A stretch of 64,000 nt of DNA, from positions 124,001 through 188,000 of the forward strand of contig NZ_BMRM01000004.1 in the NCBI RefSeq assembly GCF_014648635.1, given 5' to 3'. The first letter of the stretch is position 1. The number at the start of each line of letters is the position of its first letter. Source of the DNA: Streptomyces cinerochromogenes. Its GTDB lineage: Bacteria; Actinomycetota; Actinomycetes; Streptomycetales; Streptomycetaceae. The notes beneath the pieces were generated by a model, which was not told the DNA's origin, ran no database searches, and was given only the letters and a program-made list of their open reading frames with translations. This document shows, piece after piece, positions 24,093-33,443 of this stretch. The translations under genes and the position numbers were made by a program.

Positions 24093-24264
24093 CGTGATGC
24101 CTTTCCTTCGGTGTTTCCGGAGTATCGGGCGCCCCCTCCGCATAGCAGTGAGCTTGCGCGCCGACCGGTCCGCCACCGGATCACCGGCGCCGAGAAGTCC
24201 CTCCCAGGAGTGACCGCCGTTCCGCAGGGGGGCAGGTGGCCGGTGCCGGACGGAGTACGCCGGG

Positions 24265-25824
24265 TCAGGGGGCCTTCCGCGGCGGGGAGGAGCAGTCCGT
24301 CCGACCGGTGTCGGGCAGCGGGGCGTCCGGGGTGCCGGGGGCCGCCGCGGGGCCGGCCGCAGGGGTCGTCGCCGGCTGCGGCACGGGTGCCGAGGCGGGG
24401 CTCGGCTCCGGTGTCGGCTCCGGGCTGGGAGTCGGGGTACCGGGGGTCGGGTTCGGGGCCGGGCTGGGGCTCGGGGACTGGCCGGGCGCGAGGCACGGCG
24501 GCGGGGTGGAGGGGGAGGAGGGGGTGGCCGGGCGGGACGCCTCGCTCGTGTTGCCCTCGTCGACACAGTCGACGAACTGGACGAAGGGCACCGGGTCCGT
24601 GCCGGCGGCGACCACGAAGTCCCGGGCCGTGTGGCTGCGCAGCAGGCACATGTCGTAGCGGGCGAGCACCGGGAGGGGGTCCGGGGCGGCGGCCGGGCGG
24701 TACTCGTGGCGGCCCACCAGCTGGCAGGAGTCGTAGCGGACGAGGGGCCCGCGCGGGCCCACGGTGTAGCGGTGCGGGCGGACGTCGGCGGAGAAGTCCC
24801 GGTAGGCGAAGGCGGTGTCGTCGCAGTCGCTGAAGTGGACCGTGCCGCTGTTCCACACGCAGTCGATGACGACGACGTCCGGGTTGCGCACCTCGAAGCG
24901 GATGTCCTGGGCGTGGAACCGCTGCACGGAGTCGTGGTGCCGGGCGACGGGGAAGCGGAAGAACGTGCTGGTGGTGCCGTACTCCGGGCTCTGGGGGCGT
25001 CTGTCGGTGATGATGTACGAGCCGCCCCGGCAGGCGATGGAGCCCCCGTAGGGGAACTCCAGGAAGTTCCCCCACTCGTACTCCACCTTCATGTCGGTGA
25101 ACCAGTAGTTGAGGAACTGGTCCTGGTCGTTCGGGTCCTGCTGTCCCTCCCGGGTCAGCCCCGAGTACAGGAACGCCCTGCGGTAGCGGCCGCCGACCCG
25201 GCACGCCTCCCACCGCATCTCCGAGTTGGTGTCCGTACCGCTCAGGGCGAGGCCGTACTCCCACTCCCCCATCCACTCGCACTCGGAGAACCGGTAGTCC
25301 TGCGCCTGCCCGGTCGAGTACGAGTCGAAGAAGGAGGCTCCGGGCGTGGCCGAGCGGAACTGCAGGCGTTCGAAGGAGAGGTTGGACCACACGTCCTGGT
25401 TCCGGCACAGGAAGGACCCCGGGCCGGAATCGGGCCGGAAGACGAGGCTGGTCATGCGGCGGCCCGCGCCGGAGAAGCGCAGGCCGCTCGCGGGCCGCGG
25501 CGGTGCGACCCCGTTCAGCAGCGCGTGCGGTCGGGTGATGAGGTACTCGCCGGCGGGGATCTCGATCACCACGCGGCCGACCCCGCCGGAGACGCGCGCG
25601 GCGGCGTACGAGTAGGCGGCCTCGAAGGCCCCGCTGTCGTCGGCCCGCCCGTCGCCCACCGCGCCCAGGTCGACGACGTTGACCACGGTGTCCGGCGTGC
25701 CCGCCATGCGGCCGAGGGCGGACGCGCTGCGGGTGGACAGGGCCGTGGCGGCCAGCACGGAGGCGCCACCACGCAGAAGGTGCCGACGGCTGACACGGGA
25801 CATCGGTCCATCCCTTTCTGTCAT
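24265..25824 (-). CDS. Tat-exported right-handed beta-helix protein
   Basis: This 519-residue protein starts with a twin-arginine signal (SRRHLLRGGASVLAATAL). DLGAVGDGRADDSGAFEAAYSYA, the start of pectate-lyase-like (Pectate_lyase_3) beta-helix domains, follows, and irregular beta repeats extend to about residue 430. The last 90 residues are a Pro/Ser/Thr-rich tail containing LPDTG but no membrane segment after it. Such proteins often bind or cleave polysaccharide, and it lies at the edge of the glycan locus. ATG 25824 has an AAAGGAGG site; ATG 25803 is the alternative. No catalytic residues could be assigned. Confidence 0.8.
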   Translation of the reverse strand: MTERDGPMSRVSRRHLLRGGASVLAATALSTRSASALGRMAGTPDTVVNVVDLGAVGDGRADDSGAFEAAYSYAAARVSGGVGRVVIEIPAGEYLITRPHALLNGVAPPRPASGLRFSGAGRRMTSLVFRPDSGPGSFLCRNQDVWSNLSFERLQFRSATPGASFFDSYSTGQAQDYRFSECEWMGEWEYGLALSGTDTNSEMRWEACRVGGRYRRAFLYSGLTREGQQDPNDQDQFLNYWFTDMKVEYEWGNFLEFPYGGSIACRGGSYIITDRRPQSPEYGTTSTFFRFPVARHHDSVQRFHAQDIRFEVRNPDVVVIDCVWNSGTVHFSDCDDTAFAYRDFSADVRPHRYTVGPRGPLVRYDSCQLVGRHEYRPAAAPDPLPVLARYDMCLLRSHTARDFVVAAGTDPVPFVQFVDCVDEGNTSEASRPATPSSPSTPPPCLAPGQSPSPSPAPNPTPGTPTPSPEPTPEPSPASAPVPQPATTPAAGPAAAPGTPDAPLPDTGRTDCSSPPRKAP

Positions 25825-25856
25825 AATTCCCTCCTTTCCAGCCTGTAAGGAGCTGA

Positions 25857-26558
25857 ATGACCGGGTTCATCGAGGCGCTCAGGCATATGTCGGCGGCACA
25901 GAAGCCGGCGAGGGGGGTGTCGGCCTACACCCTGTACGTCAACCGGCCGGCCGGCCGCCTTCTGGCCGTGCTGGCCCACCGCGTCGGTGCGACCCCCAAT
26001 CAGGTGACGGTGCTCGGTGCCCTGTTCACCTTTCCCGCCCTGGCCACCGTGGCGCTGGTGCGGCCCGGCACGGGGATGTCGGTCGGTGTCTGTGCCGCCC
26101 TGGCCGTCGGGTTCGCCCTGGATGCGGCGGACGGACAGCTCGCCCGCACGCAGCGCTCGGGAAGTCCGTCCGGCGAATGGCTGGACCATGTGCTGGACTG
26201 CTTCAAGCTGGTCTCGGTGCACCTGGTCGTACTGGTGTCGTTCTACCGCTTCTTCTCGCTGCCCAGCCCGGCCTTCCTGCTGGCCCCGATGCTGTTCGAG
26301 CTGGCGGCCGTGGTGATCTTCTTCGCCGGGATCCTGACCGAGCAGCTCAAACGGCGGGCGGCCGCCCCGGCGACGGCGGGGCCCACGCCGGTGCTGCGGG
26401 CCGTGCTGCTCCTGCCGGTGGACTACGGCATCACCTGCATCAGCTTCCTATTCCTGGGCAGTCAGCACGTCTTCCTTTCCGTTTACTGCGCATTGCTGCT
26501 GGCCCACCTCCTGTTCATGGCCGCCTGCCTGGTCAAGTGGTTCCGCGAGCTGCGCTGA
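25857..26558 (+). CDS. CDP-alcohol phosphatidyltransferase family membrane enzyme
   Basis: This 233-residue integral membrane protein has about six hydrophobic segments and the complete family motif DGx2ARx8Gx3Dx3D, seen as DGQLAR-x8-GEWLDHVLD near residue 95. Enzymes of this type transfer a phospho-alcohol from a CDP-alcohol with release of CMP. The adjacent convergent gene encodes a cytidylyltransferase, so the pair could make and use a CDP-linked alcohol, perhaps to decorate a surface glycan or lipid. The substrate is unknown. Its last 111 bases overlap the other gene on the opposite strand. Confidence 0.9.
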   Translation: MTGFIEALRHMSAAQKPARGVSAYTLYVNRPAGRLLAVLAHRVGATPNQVTVLGALFTFPALATVALVRPGTGMSVGVCAALAVGFALDAADGQLARTQRSGSPSGEWLDHVLDCFKLVSVHLVVLVSFYRFFSLPSPAFLLAPMLFELAAVVIFFAGILTEQLKRRAAAPATAGPTPVLRAVLLLPVDYGITCISFLFLGSQHVFLSVYCALLLAHLLFMAACLVKWFRELR

Positions 26559-26996
26559 GATGATCTCCGGCGCCCTCTTCCGGGAGAGCAGCTCCAGCGA
26601 TGCGCGCAGCAGGGTGCTGGAGGTGTGCACGGTGTAGGGGAAGTAGACGACCTCCACACCGACCGGTGCGAAACGCCGTTCCAGCTCGAGCCACTTGGGC
26701 GTACCCCGCCAGTCGTCGCCCTTGAAGATGACGTGGAAGCCGAGCCGCTTCCACGTCTCCATCTTGTCCTCCTCCGCCTCCACGACGGCGACGTCGACGC
26801 AGCGCAGGCTGGCGACGATCTCCAGTCGCTCGGAGAGCGGGATGACCGGACGCCGGCCCTTGAGCCGCTCGGCCAGATCGTCCGAGGTGACCCCGGCGAT
26901 CAGGCGGTCGCAGTGCCGGCGCGCCCGGCGCAGGATGTTGAGGTGGCCGATGTGGAACAGGTCGTAGACACCCGGGGCGAACCCGATGCGGGTCAT
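26448..26996 (-). CDS. Cytidylyltransferase-like nucleotidyltransferase
   Basis: This 182-residue protein has the nucleotidyltransferase HxGH motif in GVYDLFHIGHLNILRRA, a central VTSDDLAERLKGRRPVIPLSER and a late HTSSTLLRASLELL, matching the glycerol-3-phosphate/ethanolamine-phosphate cytidylyltransferase family. It would form a CDP-alcohol from CTP. The catalytic domain ends near residue 140. The remaining 40 residues lie largely in the convergent overlap with the CDP-alcohol transferase gene and look unstructured. Its ATG overlaps the stop of the propeller-protein gene (ATGA). Confidence 0.9.
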   Translation of the reverse strand: MTRIGFAPGVYDLFHIGHLNILRRARRHCDRLIAGVTSDDLAERLKGRRPVIPLSERLEIVASLRCVDVAVVEAEEDKMETWKRLGFHVIFKGDDWRGTPKWLELERRFAPVGVEVVYFPYTVHTSSTLLRASLELLSRKRAPEIISAQLAEPLDQAGGHEQEVGQQQCAVNGKEDVLTAQE

Positions 26997-28552
26997 CTCC
27001 ACGGGCCACCCGCCGTCGTCCGGGCCGTCGCCGCCCCGGCGGGTACGTCCACGCGCGTCGCCGGGGACTTCGGCGAGGTGTTCACCCCGTCCGACACCTG
27101 GATCCGGTACTCGTGCCGGGAGCCGGGGGCCACGGAGTCGGTGTGGCTCATCCACGGGCGGTTCCAGTAGGTGGACGCCTGCTTCTTCTCCGCGATCAGC
27201 CTGCCGTCCCGGTAGAGCCGGTAGGTGAGCGTCGCGTCCTCCCGGTCCCAGGAGGCCTGCCAGTGCAGGACGACGTGTCCGGTGCGCGCGGCGGAGAGCG
27301 AGAGGGCGGGCACCTCCGGTGCCCCGGTGTCGGGGCCGGCCCCGAAACGGGTCAGGCCCTGCTGGGGGCCGCCGTTGACCCGGGTGAACTCGCCGCCCAC
27401 CCAGAGGACGCCCCGGGCGACCGTCAGCGCACGGGGTCCCACCTGCTCCCCCGTCCCTTCGTCGGTGTCGGGGAACCAGTGCAGGATCCGGCTGGTCGTG
27501 GGCGACTGGGCCAGCAGGTGCTGCCGGTCGTGCCGCTCGGGGAAGCCGCCCGGGGTCTCGCTGCAGTCGTGGGCGTGGGAGGCGCTGTAGAGGACGCCCC
27601 GGTAGGGCAGGACCACCTGGGTGGCGCCGTAGCAGGTGTCCTTCCACACCATCCGGTCGTCGTCCAGCCGGCCCGCGATACGGCCGTCGAAGACGCCCTC
27701 GCCGTGCCCTTCGGCGCCCACGTAGAAGCGGGTGCCGTCCTGCGCGATCGACTTCACCGACGAGCGGGGCGGCAGCCAGTCGGGGAAGGTGCGCTCGGTC
27801 GCTCCGCTGGTGGCGTCCAGGGCGACCAGCGAGTGGGCCCACCGGCCGTTGACCCACTCGAAGTCGCCGCCGGCGTACAGCTTTCCGCGGGAGGGCACCG
27901 CGGACAGCGCGCGGACCGGCGCGTCGACGTCCGCCCGGAAGGGACGCAGGGCGCCCTCGGGGGTGAGGGCGGCGATGTGCTGCCTGGTCCGGCCGTCGAC
28001 CTGGCTGAAGTCACCGCCGAGGTAGACGGTCCGGCCGGTGGTCTCGATCGCCCGGACGGTCGCGGACACCGCCGGCCTGAAGTCCCGGCGCAGGGTGCAG
28101 TCGGCCGTGTCCAGGGCGACGGCGCTGGCCACACCCGTGGATCCGACATGGCTGAAGGAGCCGCCCACGTACAGCACCCGGCCGTCCGGGGAGGTCTTGA
28201 GGGCCCGGACGGTTCCCTCGCCCCCCGTGAACGACGGCGCGCACGGCAGCAGGTCACCGGTCGCCGCGTCGAGCGCGGCGAAGTTGCGGCGCGGGACCTC
28301 CCGTTGGCCGGGTTGCGCGCCGGGCGGCCGTACCGAGTCGAAGGTGCCGCCGACGTAGACGACGCCGTGCGCGGAGGCCAGCGACCAGACGACGCCGTTC
28401 GTCTGCCATGTGGTCAGCGGGTCGGCGGTGAAGGACGCCTTGGGTTCGGCGGCGGCCGTGGCGGCGGGGGGATGGAACTGTGCGGCGGAGCACAGGAGGG
28501 CGACGGCGACAGCCCTGGTGGCCGCCCTCGACGGGAGCTTTCTCAGGCGCAA
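26993..28552 (-). CDS. Secreted beta-propeller protein with C-terminal Fn3 domain
   Basis: This protein of about 519 residues has an N-terminal signal peptide (LPSRAATRAVAVALLCSAAQF). Seven or so propeller blades follow, each with a GGxF repeat such as VYVGGTFDSV, LYVGGSFSHV, VYLGGDFSQV, LYAGGDFEWV and LWVGGEFTRV. A fibronectin type III-like domain occupies the last 100 residues. Such proteins bind surfaces or polymers; no enzyme motif is visible. The start is uncertain: TTG 28552 fits the signal peptide, while GTG 28675 would add 41 residues and overlap the flippase gene. Confidence 0.75.
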   Translation of the reverse strand: MRLRKLPSRAATRAVAVALLCSAAQFHPPAATAAAEPKASFTADPLTTWQTNGVVWSLASAHGVVYVGGTFDSVRPPGAQPGQREVPRRNFAALDAATGDLLPCAPSFTGGEGTVRALKTSPDGRVLYVGGSFSHVGSTGVASAVALDTADCTLRRDFRPAVSATVRAIETTGRTVYLGGDFSQVDGRTRQHIAALTPEGALRPFRADVDAPVRALSAVPSRGKLYAGGDFEWVNGRWAHSLVALDATSGATERTFPDWLPPRSSVKSIAQDGTRFYVGAEGHGEGVFDGRIAGRLDDDRMVWKDTCYGATQVVLPYRGVLYSASHAHDCSETPGGFPERHDRQHLLAQSPTTSRILHWFPDTDEGTGEQVGPRALTVARGVLWVGGEFTRVNGGPQQGLTRFGAGPDTGAPEVPALSLSAARTGHVVLHWQASWDREDATLTYRLYRDGRLIAEKKQASTYWNRPWMSHTDSVAPGSRHEYRIQVSDGVNTSPKSPATRVDVPAGAATARTTAGGPWR

Positions 28553-28637
28553 TGGAGACCCCGGATGGCAGTGGTGTGGGCGGCGCGCGGGGAATGACAG
28601 GGGCCTGCCGGACCCGTCCGTACGCCCCTGCCTGGGC

Positions 28638-30164
28638 TCACGCAGCGCGACGGCGCAGAACTCCGACCAGCTCACTCACTCCCAGCGGCCTGCGATACCA
28701 CCACAAAGTAGTACCAAATACACACATTCCCAAGGTCATCCCGGCGGCGAGTCCTGACAGCGTGTCACCTTCCAGGAGGCGCAGGGCGGCCAGCACCACC
28801 GAGACGGACAGCCCGGTACCGAGGGCGGTGGTGTAGCCGCGGTCCACGGTCGTGAAGCCGAGGCGCAGCCGGATGAGCAGGGCGGCCGAGAGGTTCTCCA
28901 CGACGATGGCCGCGCCCCAGGACACCGCGGCCCCCACGACGCCCCACCGCGGTACGGCGATCACACCCACCACCAGCTGCACCGCGAACGCGGCCGCGGT
29001 GACGGCGAGATGCCAGGAACTCCTGCCGGACATCAGCAGCACGGTCTGGGCGTTGCCGACCGCGACGTTGACCATCGAGGCCACGCACAGCACGACCAGG
29101 GCGGGCGCTCCGCGGACGAACTCCGGGCCGAAGACCGACAGTACGGTGCCGGGGAAGGCGGCGACGAGGACGAACAGCGGCCAGGAGAAGAGCACGATCC
29201 AGCAGGTCGAGACGCGGTGCAGATGGCGCGCCTCGGCGACCTGGTCGACGGCGAGCAGCCGGCTGATCTGGGGGGCCACGGCGAGCCGGACGGCCAGTTG
29301 CAGCAGGGTGCCGGCGGTGACGACGCGGCCGATGGCGGTGTAGACACCCGCATCGACGCCGGTGGCCAGCGCGGACAGCAGGATGACGCCGACCCAGACC
29401 GCGCTGATGTCGAAGACGGACGAGATCGCGCGGGGGGCGGAGAAGCTCCAGAAGGCGCGCCAAGGAACGTTTCCGCGCATGGCCGGGTGCGTGGTGCCGT
29501 GGGCGGCGCGGCAGCGGCGCAGGGCCAGCCAGGCGGCCACCGTGCCGGCCAGCGCGGGCAGCAGCCAGGCCGCGGCCAGGGGGAGCATGCCCGGGGCGCA
29601 CGCGGCCACCGGGACGGCGATCAGCACGCGCAGCACGGGCTTGCCGATCTGCTCCACGCCGACGAACCCCGTGACGGTGCCGTGGCCCTGGTGGGCGCTG
29701 AGCAGGAGCAGCCCCACGGTGGCGACGGGCAGGAACAGCCCGAAGAGCCGTACCAGGGTGACCGCGTCGGCGGGCCGCAGGTGCGGCAGGAGCGTGGTGG
29801 CCACCGCGGGGCTGAGCAGCAGGGGCAGCGCGGCCGCCGTACTGGCCGCGACCGCGGGGACGAGGGCCGCGCGCAGCAGGCCGCCCACCGAACGGCCGCC
29901 GCCCACGGCGAGGTCCCGGGAGACGAAGCGGACGAGCCCGGTGTCGGAGCCGAGCTTGCAGGTGTTGCTGAGGATGGTGAACAGGGCCACGCCGGTGAAG
30001 ACGGCGCCCGCCCCCCGCGCTCCGAGGGCGCGGGTGATCAGTCCGACGAAGACGAAGGCGAAGACGGCGTTGGTCGCCGAGCCCGCCACCCCCCACCACC
30101 CGCCCCGCGCGGCGGCGGCGATGCTGGTCCGGGCGGCGGGGGCGGGCGCTTCCGGGGCGGTCAT
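28638..30164 (-). CDS. Polysaccharide flippase (Wzx/MATE-like)
   Basis: This 508-residue membrane protein has about 14 hydrophobic segments and the N-terminal GGWWGVAGSATNAVFAFVFVGLITRALG pattern of oligosaccharide flippases in the MOP superfamily. It would move lipid-linked repeat units across the membrane for assembly outside. The ATG overlaps the stop of the chain-length-regulator gene (ATGA). The position in an operon with a polymerase and a Wzz-like protein supports a Wzx/Wzy-type pathway. Confidence 0.88.
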   Translation of the reverse strand: MTAPEAPAPAARTSIAAAARGGWWGVAGSATNAVFAFVFVGLITRALGARGAGAVFTGVALFTILSNTCKLGSDTGLVRFVSRDLAVGGGRSVGGLLRAALVPAVAASTAAALPLLLSPAVATTLLPHLRPADAVTLVRLFGLFLPVATVGLLLLSAHQGHGTVTGFVGVEQIGKPVLRVLIAVPVAACAPGMLPLAAAWLLPALAGTVAAWLALRRCRAAHGTTHPAMRGNVPWRAFWSFSAPRAISSVFDISAVWVGVILLSALATGVDAGVYTAIGRVVTAGTLLQLAVRLAVAPQISRLLAVDQVAEARHLHRVSTCWIVLFSWPLFVLVAAFPGTVLSVFGPEFVRGAPALVVLCVASMVNVAVGNAQTVLLMSGRSSWHLAVTAAAFAVQLVVGVIAVPRWGVVGAAVSWGAAIVVENLSAALLIRLRLGFTTVDRGYTTALGTGLSVSVVLAALRLLEGDTLSGLAAGMTLGMCVFGTTLWWYRRPLGVSELVGVLRRRAA

Positions 30165-31756
30165 CCGCGGGAGACCGAGAGGGTGTCGTCCTGCGCCGGC
30201 AGCTCCACGACCGGTGCGGCCGGCTCGGCCTCGGGGCGGCGCCCGGGTCGGCGGCGCAGGACGGCACGGAGGCGTCCGCGCCGGCGGCCGGTGTCGAGCA
30301 CGGCGCCGAGGAGGGCGCCGCCCGAGCAGCCGATCAGCTCGTGCACCCGTCTGAGGTCGTCCCGCCGGGTGGTGTCGAGGCCCGCCACGACCAGGACGCC
30401 GTCGACGCGCTGGGCGAGGGCCAGTGCGTCGGCGTGTTCCAGCAGCGGCCGGGTGACGACGACCGTGGTGCGGGAGTCGGACCCGGCCGGGATCCGCTGG
30501 ACGGCGGAGGTCCCGCCCGCCCGGTCGGGCGAGCCCGTGCCCCCGGCGCAGCAGGCGAACCGCCCGGCGCTCCCGGCGTCGACCAGGCGGCTGCCCTCGG
30601 GCAGGGAGGAGGCCTCCTCGGGGCCGCGGGCGTCGTCCGGGAGCAGCGGCAGCCGGGCGGTGAGGGCGGGCGTGCCGGGGTCGGCGTCCACCAGCAGCAC
30701 CTCGTCGCCGCACTCCGCGAGGGCCGCCGCCAGGTTCACGGCGACCTCCTCGGTGGCGGCACCGTGCCGGGGGGACACGACGAGGACGCGGCCGGGGCCG
30801 GCGGGCAGCACGGTCCGGCGCAGCCGGTAGGCGAGGGCGCGCAGGGTCTCCGCGCGGTCACCGCCACGGCGGCCGACGGCCAGCAGGCCCTCGTCCTCGT
30901 CGTCGCCGGGGGGCAGCAGGCCGAGCACCGGGGTGCGCAGCGCGGCCCGGGCCTCGTCGGCCGAGCGGACCCGGGTGTCGAGGGCGGAGCGCAGCCAGGC
31001 CAGCAGGACGCCGAGGGCCAGCCCGCTCGCCAGGCCGAGCGCGAGCAGGGTCGGCCAGCCGGGGACCGAGGGGCGGCGGGGGGCCTCGCCGCGGCGGACG
31101 ATGTCACCGCCGTCGGTGTCGCGGGACCTGATGTCGACGATGCGCTTGTGCAGGGTGTCCAGCTCGCCCTGCGCGGCCTTCGCGGTGTCGTCCTCCGTGT
31201 CCTTCTCGGCCTCCTTCTTCCTGGCCGCCTCCACCGTCTTGATCTGCTGCTCCACGCTGCGGGTGGCCCGCTGTGCGGCGGCTTCGTTGCGGGCCTTGCG
31301 GTCGGCCAGGTAGGCCTCGGCGAAGGCGTTGGCGCCGCGCGCCGCGCGCCCCGGGGTGCGGGCGGTGAACTCGAAGCGCAGCACCTGGGACTTGGCCTGG
31401 TTGGTGATCCGCAGGTCGTCCTCCAGCGCGGCCGCCCTGCTGTCGGCCTGGCCCATGAGGCGCGCCGCGCGGACGGCGACCGCGGTGCTGGCCGCGATCT
31501 GCTGCTCGGTGCCCATGCTGACCAGGTTGTCGGCGGCCACGCTGACCGCGCCGAACGGGTCGGCGGTGGAGCGTACGAGGACTTCGCTGGTGGAGGTGTA
31601 GGTGTGGGCGCGGGTGAGCGCCAGTGCGGCCCCGCCGAGCAGTCCCAGGGCGATGCCCAGGGCGATGAGGGCGCGATGGCGCAGGATCCGGCGGAGTTGG
31701 TCGCGTAGCTGGTCCGGCTCGTCGTACCGGTCGGGGAGGTGGAGGGGGGCGGTCAC
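30161..31756 (-). CDS. Wzz/BY-kinase-like chain-length regulator with degenerate P-loop
   Basis: This 531-residue protein has two transmembrane segments (about residues 30-48 and 235-255). They flank an extracytoplasmic coiled-coil region rich in Ala/Glu/Lys (130-215). A cytoplasmic ATPase-like domain begins near residue 300. The place of the Walker A motif reads SPRHGAATEEVAVNLA with no Lys, although the Walker A'-like VLLVDADPGTP (357-360) remains. There is no C-terminal Tyr cluster. It probably sets polymer length with the polymerase without being a working tyrosine kinase. The GTG overlaps the polymerase stop (GTGA). Confidence 0.85.
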   Translation of the reverse strand: MTAPLHLPDRYDEPDQLRDQLRRILRHRALIALGIALGLLGGAALALTRAHTYTSTSEVLVRSTADPFGAVSVAADNLVSMGTEQQIAASTAVAVRAARLMGQADSRAAALEDDLRITNQAKSQVLRFEFTARTPGRAARGANAFAEAYLADRKARNEAAAQRATRSVEQQIKTVEAARKKEAEKDTEDDTAKAAQGELDTLHKRIVDIRSRDTDGGDIVRRGEAPRRPSVPGWPTLLALGLASGLALGVLLAWLRSALDTRVRSADEARAALRTPVLGLLPPGDDEDEGLLAVGRRGGDRAETLRALAYRLRRTVLPAGPGRVLVVSPRHGAATEEVAVNLAAALAECGDEVLLVDADPGTPALTARLPLLPDDARGPEEASSLPEGSRLVDAGSAGRFACCAGGTGSPDRAGGTSAVQRIPAGSDSRTTVVVTRPLLEHADALALAQRVDGVLVVAGLDTTRRDDLRRVHELIGCSGGALLGAVLDTGRRRGRLRAVLRRRPGRRPEAEPAAPVVELPAQDDTLSVSRG

Positions 31757-33300
31757 GGACGGCCTCCTGTTCCGGGGAGGGGTGCGGGGCGGGTGGGTGC
31801 GGCCGGCGGCGCCGACGTGACGGGCCGGGGCTGGCGGGCCGGGCGGGTGGTGACGAGCAGCGGAACGGCCATCAGCAGCGTCAGCGGGCCGACGATCCCG
31901 AGCAGGCTGCCGCGCAGGAAGACCATCTGGTAGAAGGCGAAGGCCGGGACCAGCAGGGCCGCGAGGGTGCCGGTCCGGCCGCGGAGCCGGTGGCGTACGT
32001 CGTCCATGCGCCGTCCGGCCGCGCCGAGCAGGAGGAACACGGCGGCCACGGCGGGCGGGCCGGCCCACAGGTAGCTCTCGATCCACAGCGGGGCGGAGAG
32101 GTTGAGGAAGTCGTAGCCCGCGTAGTGGGCCAGGGCGATCCCGGTGTCGTCCGGTTTGTCCGGCCACACCGAGCGCGGGACCCAGAACAGCACGGGACCC
32201 AGCGCGTTCAGCGGGGCGAACCCCTCGTCCCGCGCGAGGTCGACACCGGTCTGCACCTGCTGGAAGGCGTCGTAGTCGCCGTTGGCGGTGAACTGCGCGG
32301 AGAGGGAGACGACGGTGAACTGTTCGCGGTCGTCGTAGCGGAAGTAGTCGCTGTACGGGAAGACCAGCAGCACGGTCGCCATGAGGGTGGCGGCGATGGC
32401 GCGGAAGGCGCGGGGCCGGCACATCCGGGGCACGGAGAACAGCAGGGCCATCAGGACCGTGCCGAACCAGAACCGGGGTTTGCTGACCGGGTTGTTGACG
32501 ACGACGTTCAGTGCGAGGAGGAGCGGCAGCAGCAGTCGGCGGACCCCGCGCAGCACCCGGTCGCCGCCGGGGGCGCGCGGTACGTGCAGCAGGCCCAGCA
32601 GGGCCCAGAACGCGGGTACGGACAGAGACCAGCTGCGCAGGGCCGCCACGAAGGCGTCGCCGGACCCGTCCATGAGGCCCGCCTCGTGCAGTGCCTGGCG
32701 GCTGGTGAAGTAGGCGCGGGCGCCGCCGGGTTGGCCGGGGATGAGCAGGGCGGCCAGGGCCAGGGCGAGCCCGCACAGGGAGAGCAGGCGCCAGGGGGCG
32801 AGGCGGCGGGACAGCAGGCGTTCCACCGGCCCCGGCGAGGAGGCGGACGCGCGGGTGCGGTCCCGGCGGGCGGCGACGGCGGTTCCCGCGGTGTGGGCGA
32901 GGAGCCCCAGTTCGACGACGGCCACGGCGGTGAGGGCGGTGGCCTGGCCGGTCCGGTAGGGCCACGGGTAGGCGTCGGCAGCGAGCTGCGCCAGGGGCGC
33001 GAGACCGAGCCAGATGTAGGCGAACACCCAGAAGCCGAGGGCGACGAGCCGCACCGTCGTCGCGGTGAGCACGCGGATGAGGGCCACCGCGGTGTGCGCC
33101 ACCACCACGGCCTGCGCGGCGAGCGCGACCGACAGGCGGGTGCCGCCCGACGGCAGGAGCAGCCCCGGCAGCAGGACCAGCAGCGCCAGCGCCCAGAGGG
33201 AGACCGCGACCGCGCTGCGGACGGGTGCCTCGCCTCCCGGCAGCTCCCTCACCATCGGGTATTTCATCTGAAAGCTCATCAACAGGTTTATAACGCCCAT
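31753..33300 (-). CDS. O-antigen/exopolysaccharide polymerase-like membrane protein
   Basis: This membrane protein of about 515 residues has 11-12 hydrophobic segments. A large loop near residues 330-390 contains FRYDDREQFTVV and PRSVWPDKPDDTG, the layout of Wzy/O-antigen-polymerase-like proteins that join repeat units. It is first in the minus-strand operon with the Wzz-like protein and flippase. The start is uncertain: in-frame ATG codons occur at 33300, 33279, 33267 and 33255, and none has a good ribosome site. Confidence 0.78.
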   Translation of the reverse strand: MGVINLLMSFQMKYPMVRELPGGEAPVRSAVAVSLWALALLVLLPGLLLPSGGTRLSVALAAQAVVVAHTAVALIRVLTATTVRLVALGFWVFAYIWLGLAPLAQLAADAYPWPYRTGQATALTAVAVVELGLLAHTAGTAVAARRDRTRASASSPGPVERLLSRRLAPWRLLSLCGLALALAALLIPGQPGGARAYFTSRQALHEAGLMDGSGDAFVAALRSWSLSVPAFWALLGLLHVPRAPGGDRVLRGVRRLLLPLLLALNVVVNNPVSKPRFWFGTVLMALLFSVPRMCRPRAFRAIAATLMATVLLVFPYSDYFRYDDREQFTVVSLSAQFTANGDYDAFQQVQTGVDLARDEGFAPLNALGPVLFWVPRSVWPDKPDDTGIALAHYAGYDFLNLSAPLWIESYLWAGPPAVAAVFLLLGAAGRRMDDVRHRLRGRTGTLAALLVPAFAFYQMVFLRGSLLGIVGPLTLLMAVPLLVTTRPARQPRPVTSAPPAAPTRPAPLPGTGGRP

Positions 33301-33443
33301 GAGCTGCCGAGTCGGTCAGGCGCGCAAGGCGCCGTCATCGGGTGACGCGAGAGGACGCGCGGCGTGCCATAAGCCGAAAATAAGGACAAATATGCATTCC
33401 TTGGTCCGTCAGGTCATCAGATCTTCGGACAGAGGAGTTGCCC

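Noticed and set aside
24313..24330. LPDTG as a functional sortase signal
   Set aside because: No hydrophobic segment or basic tail follows, so the sorting signal is incomplete.
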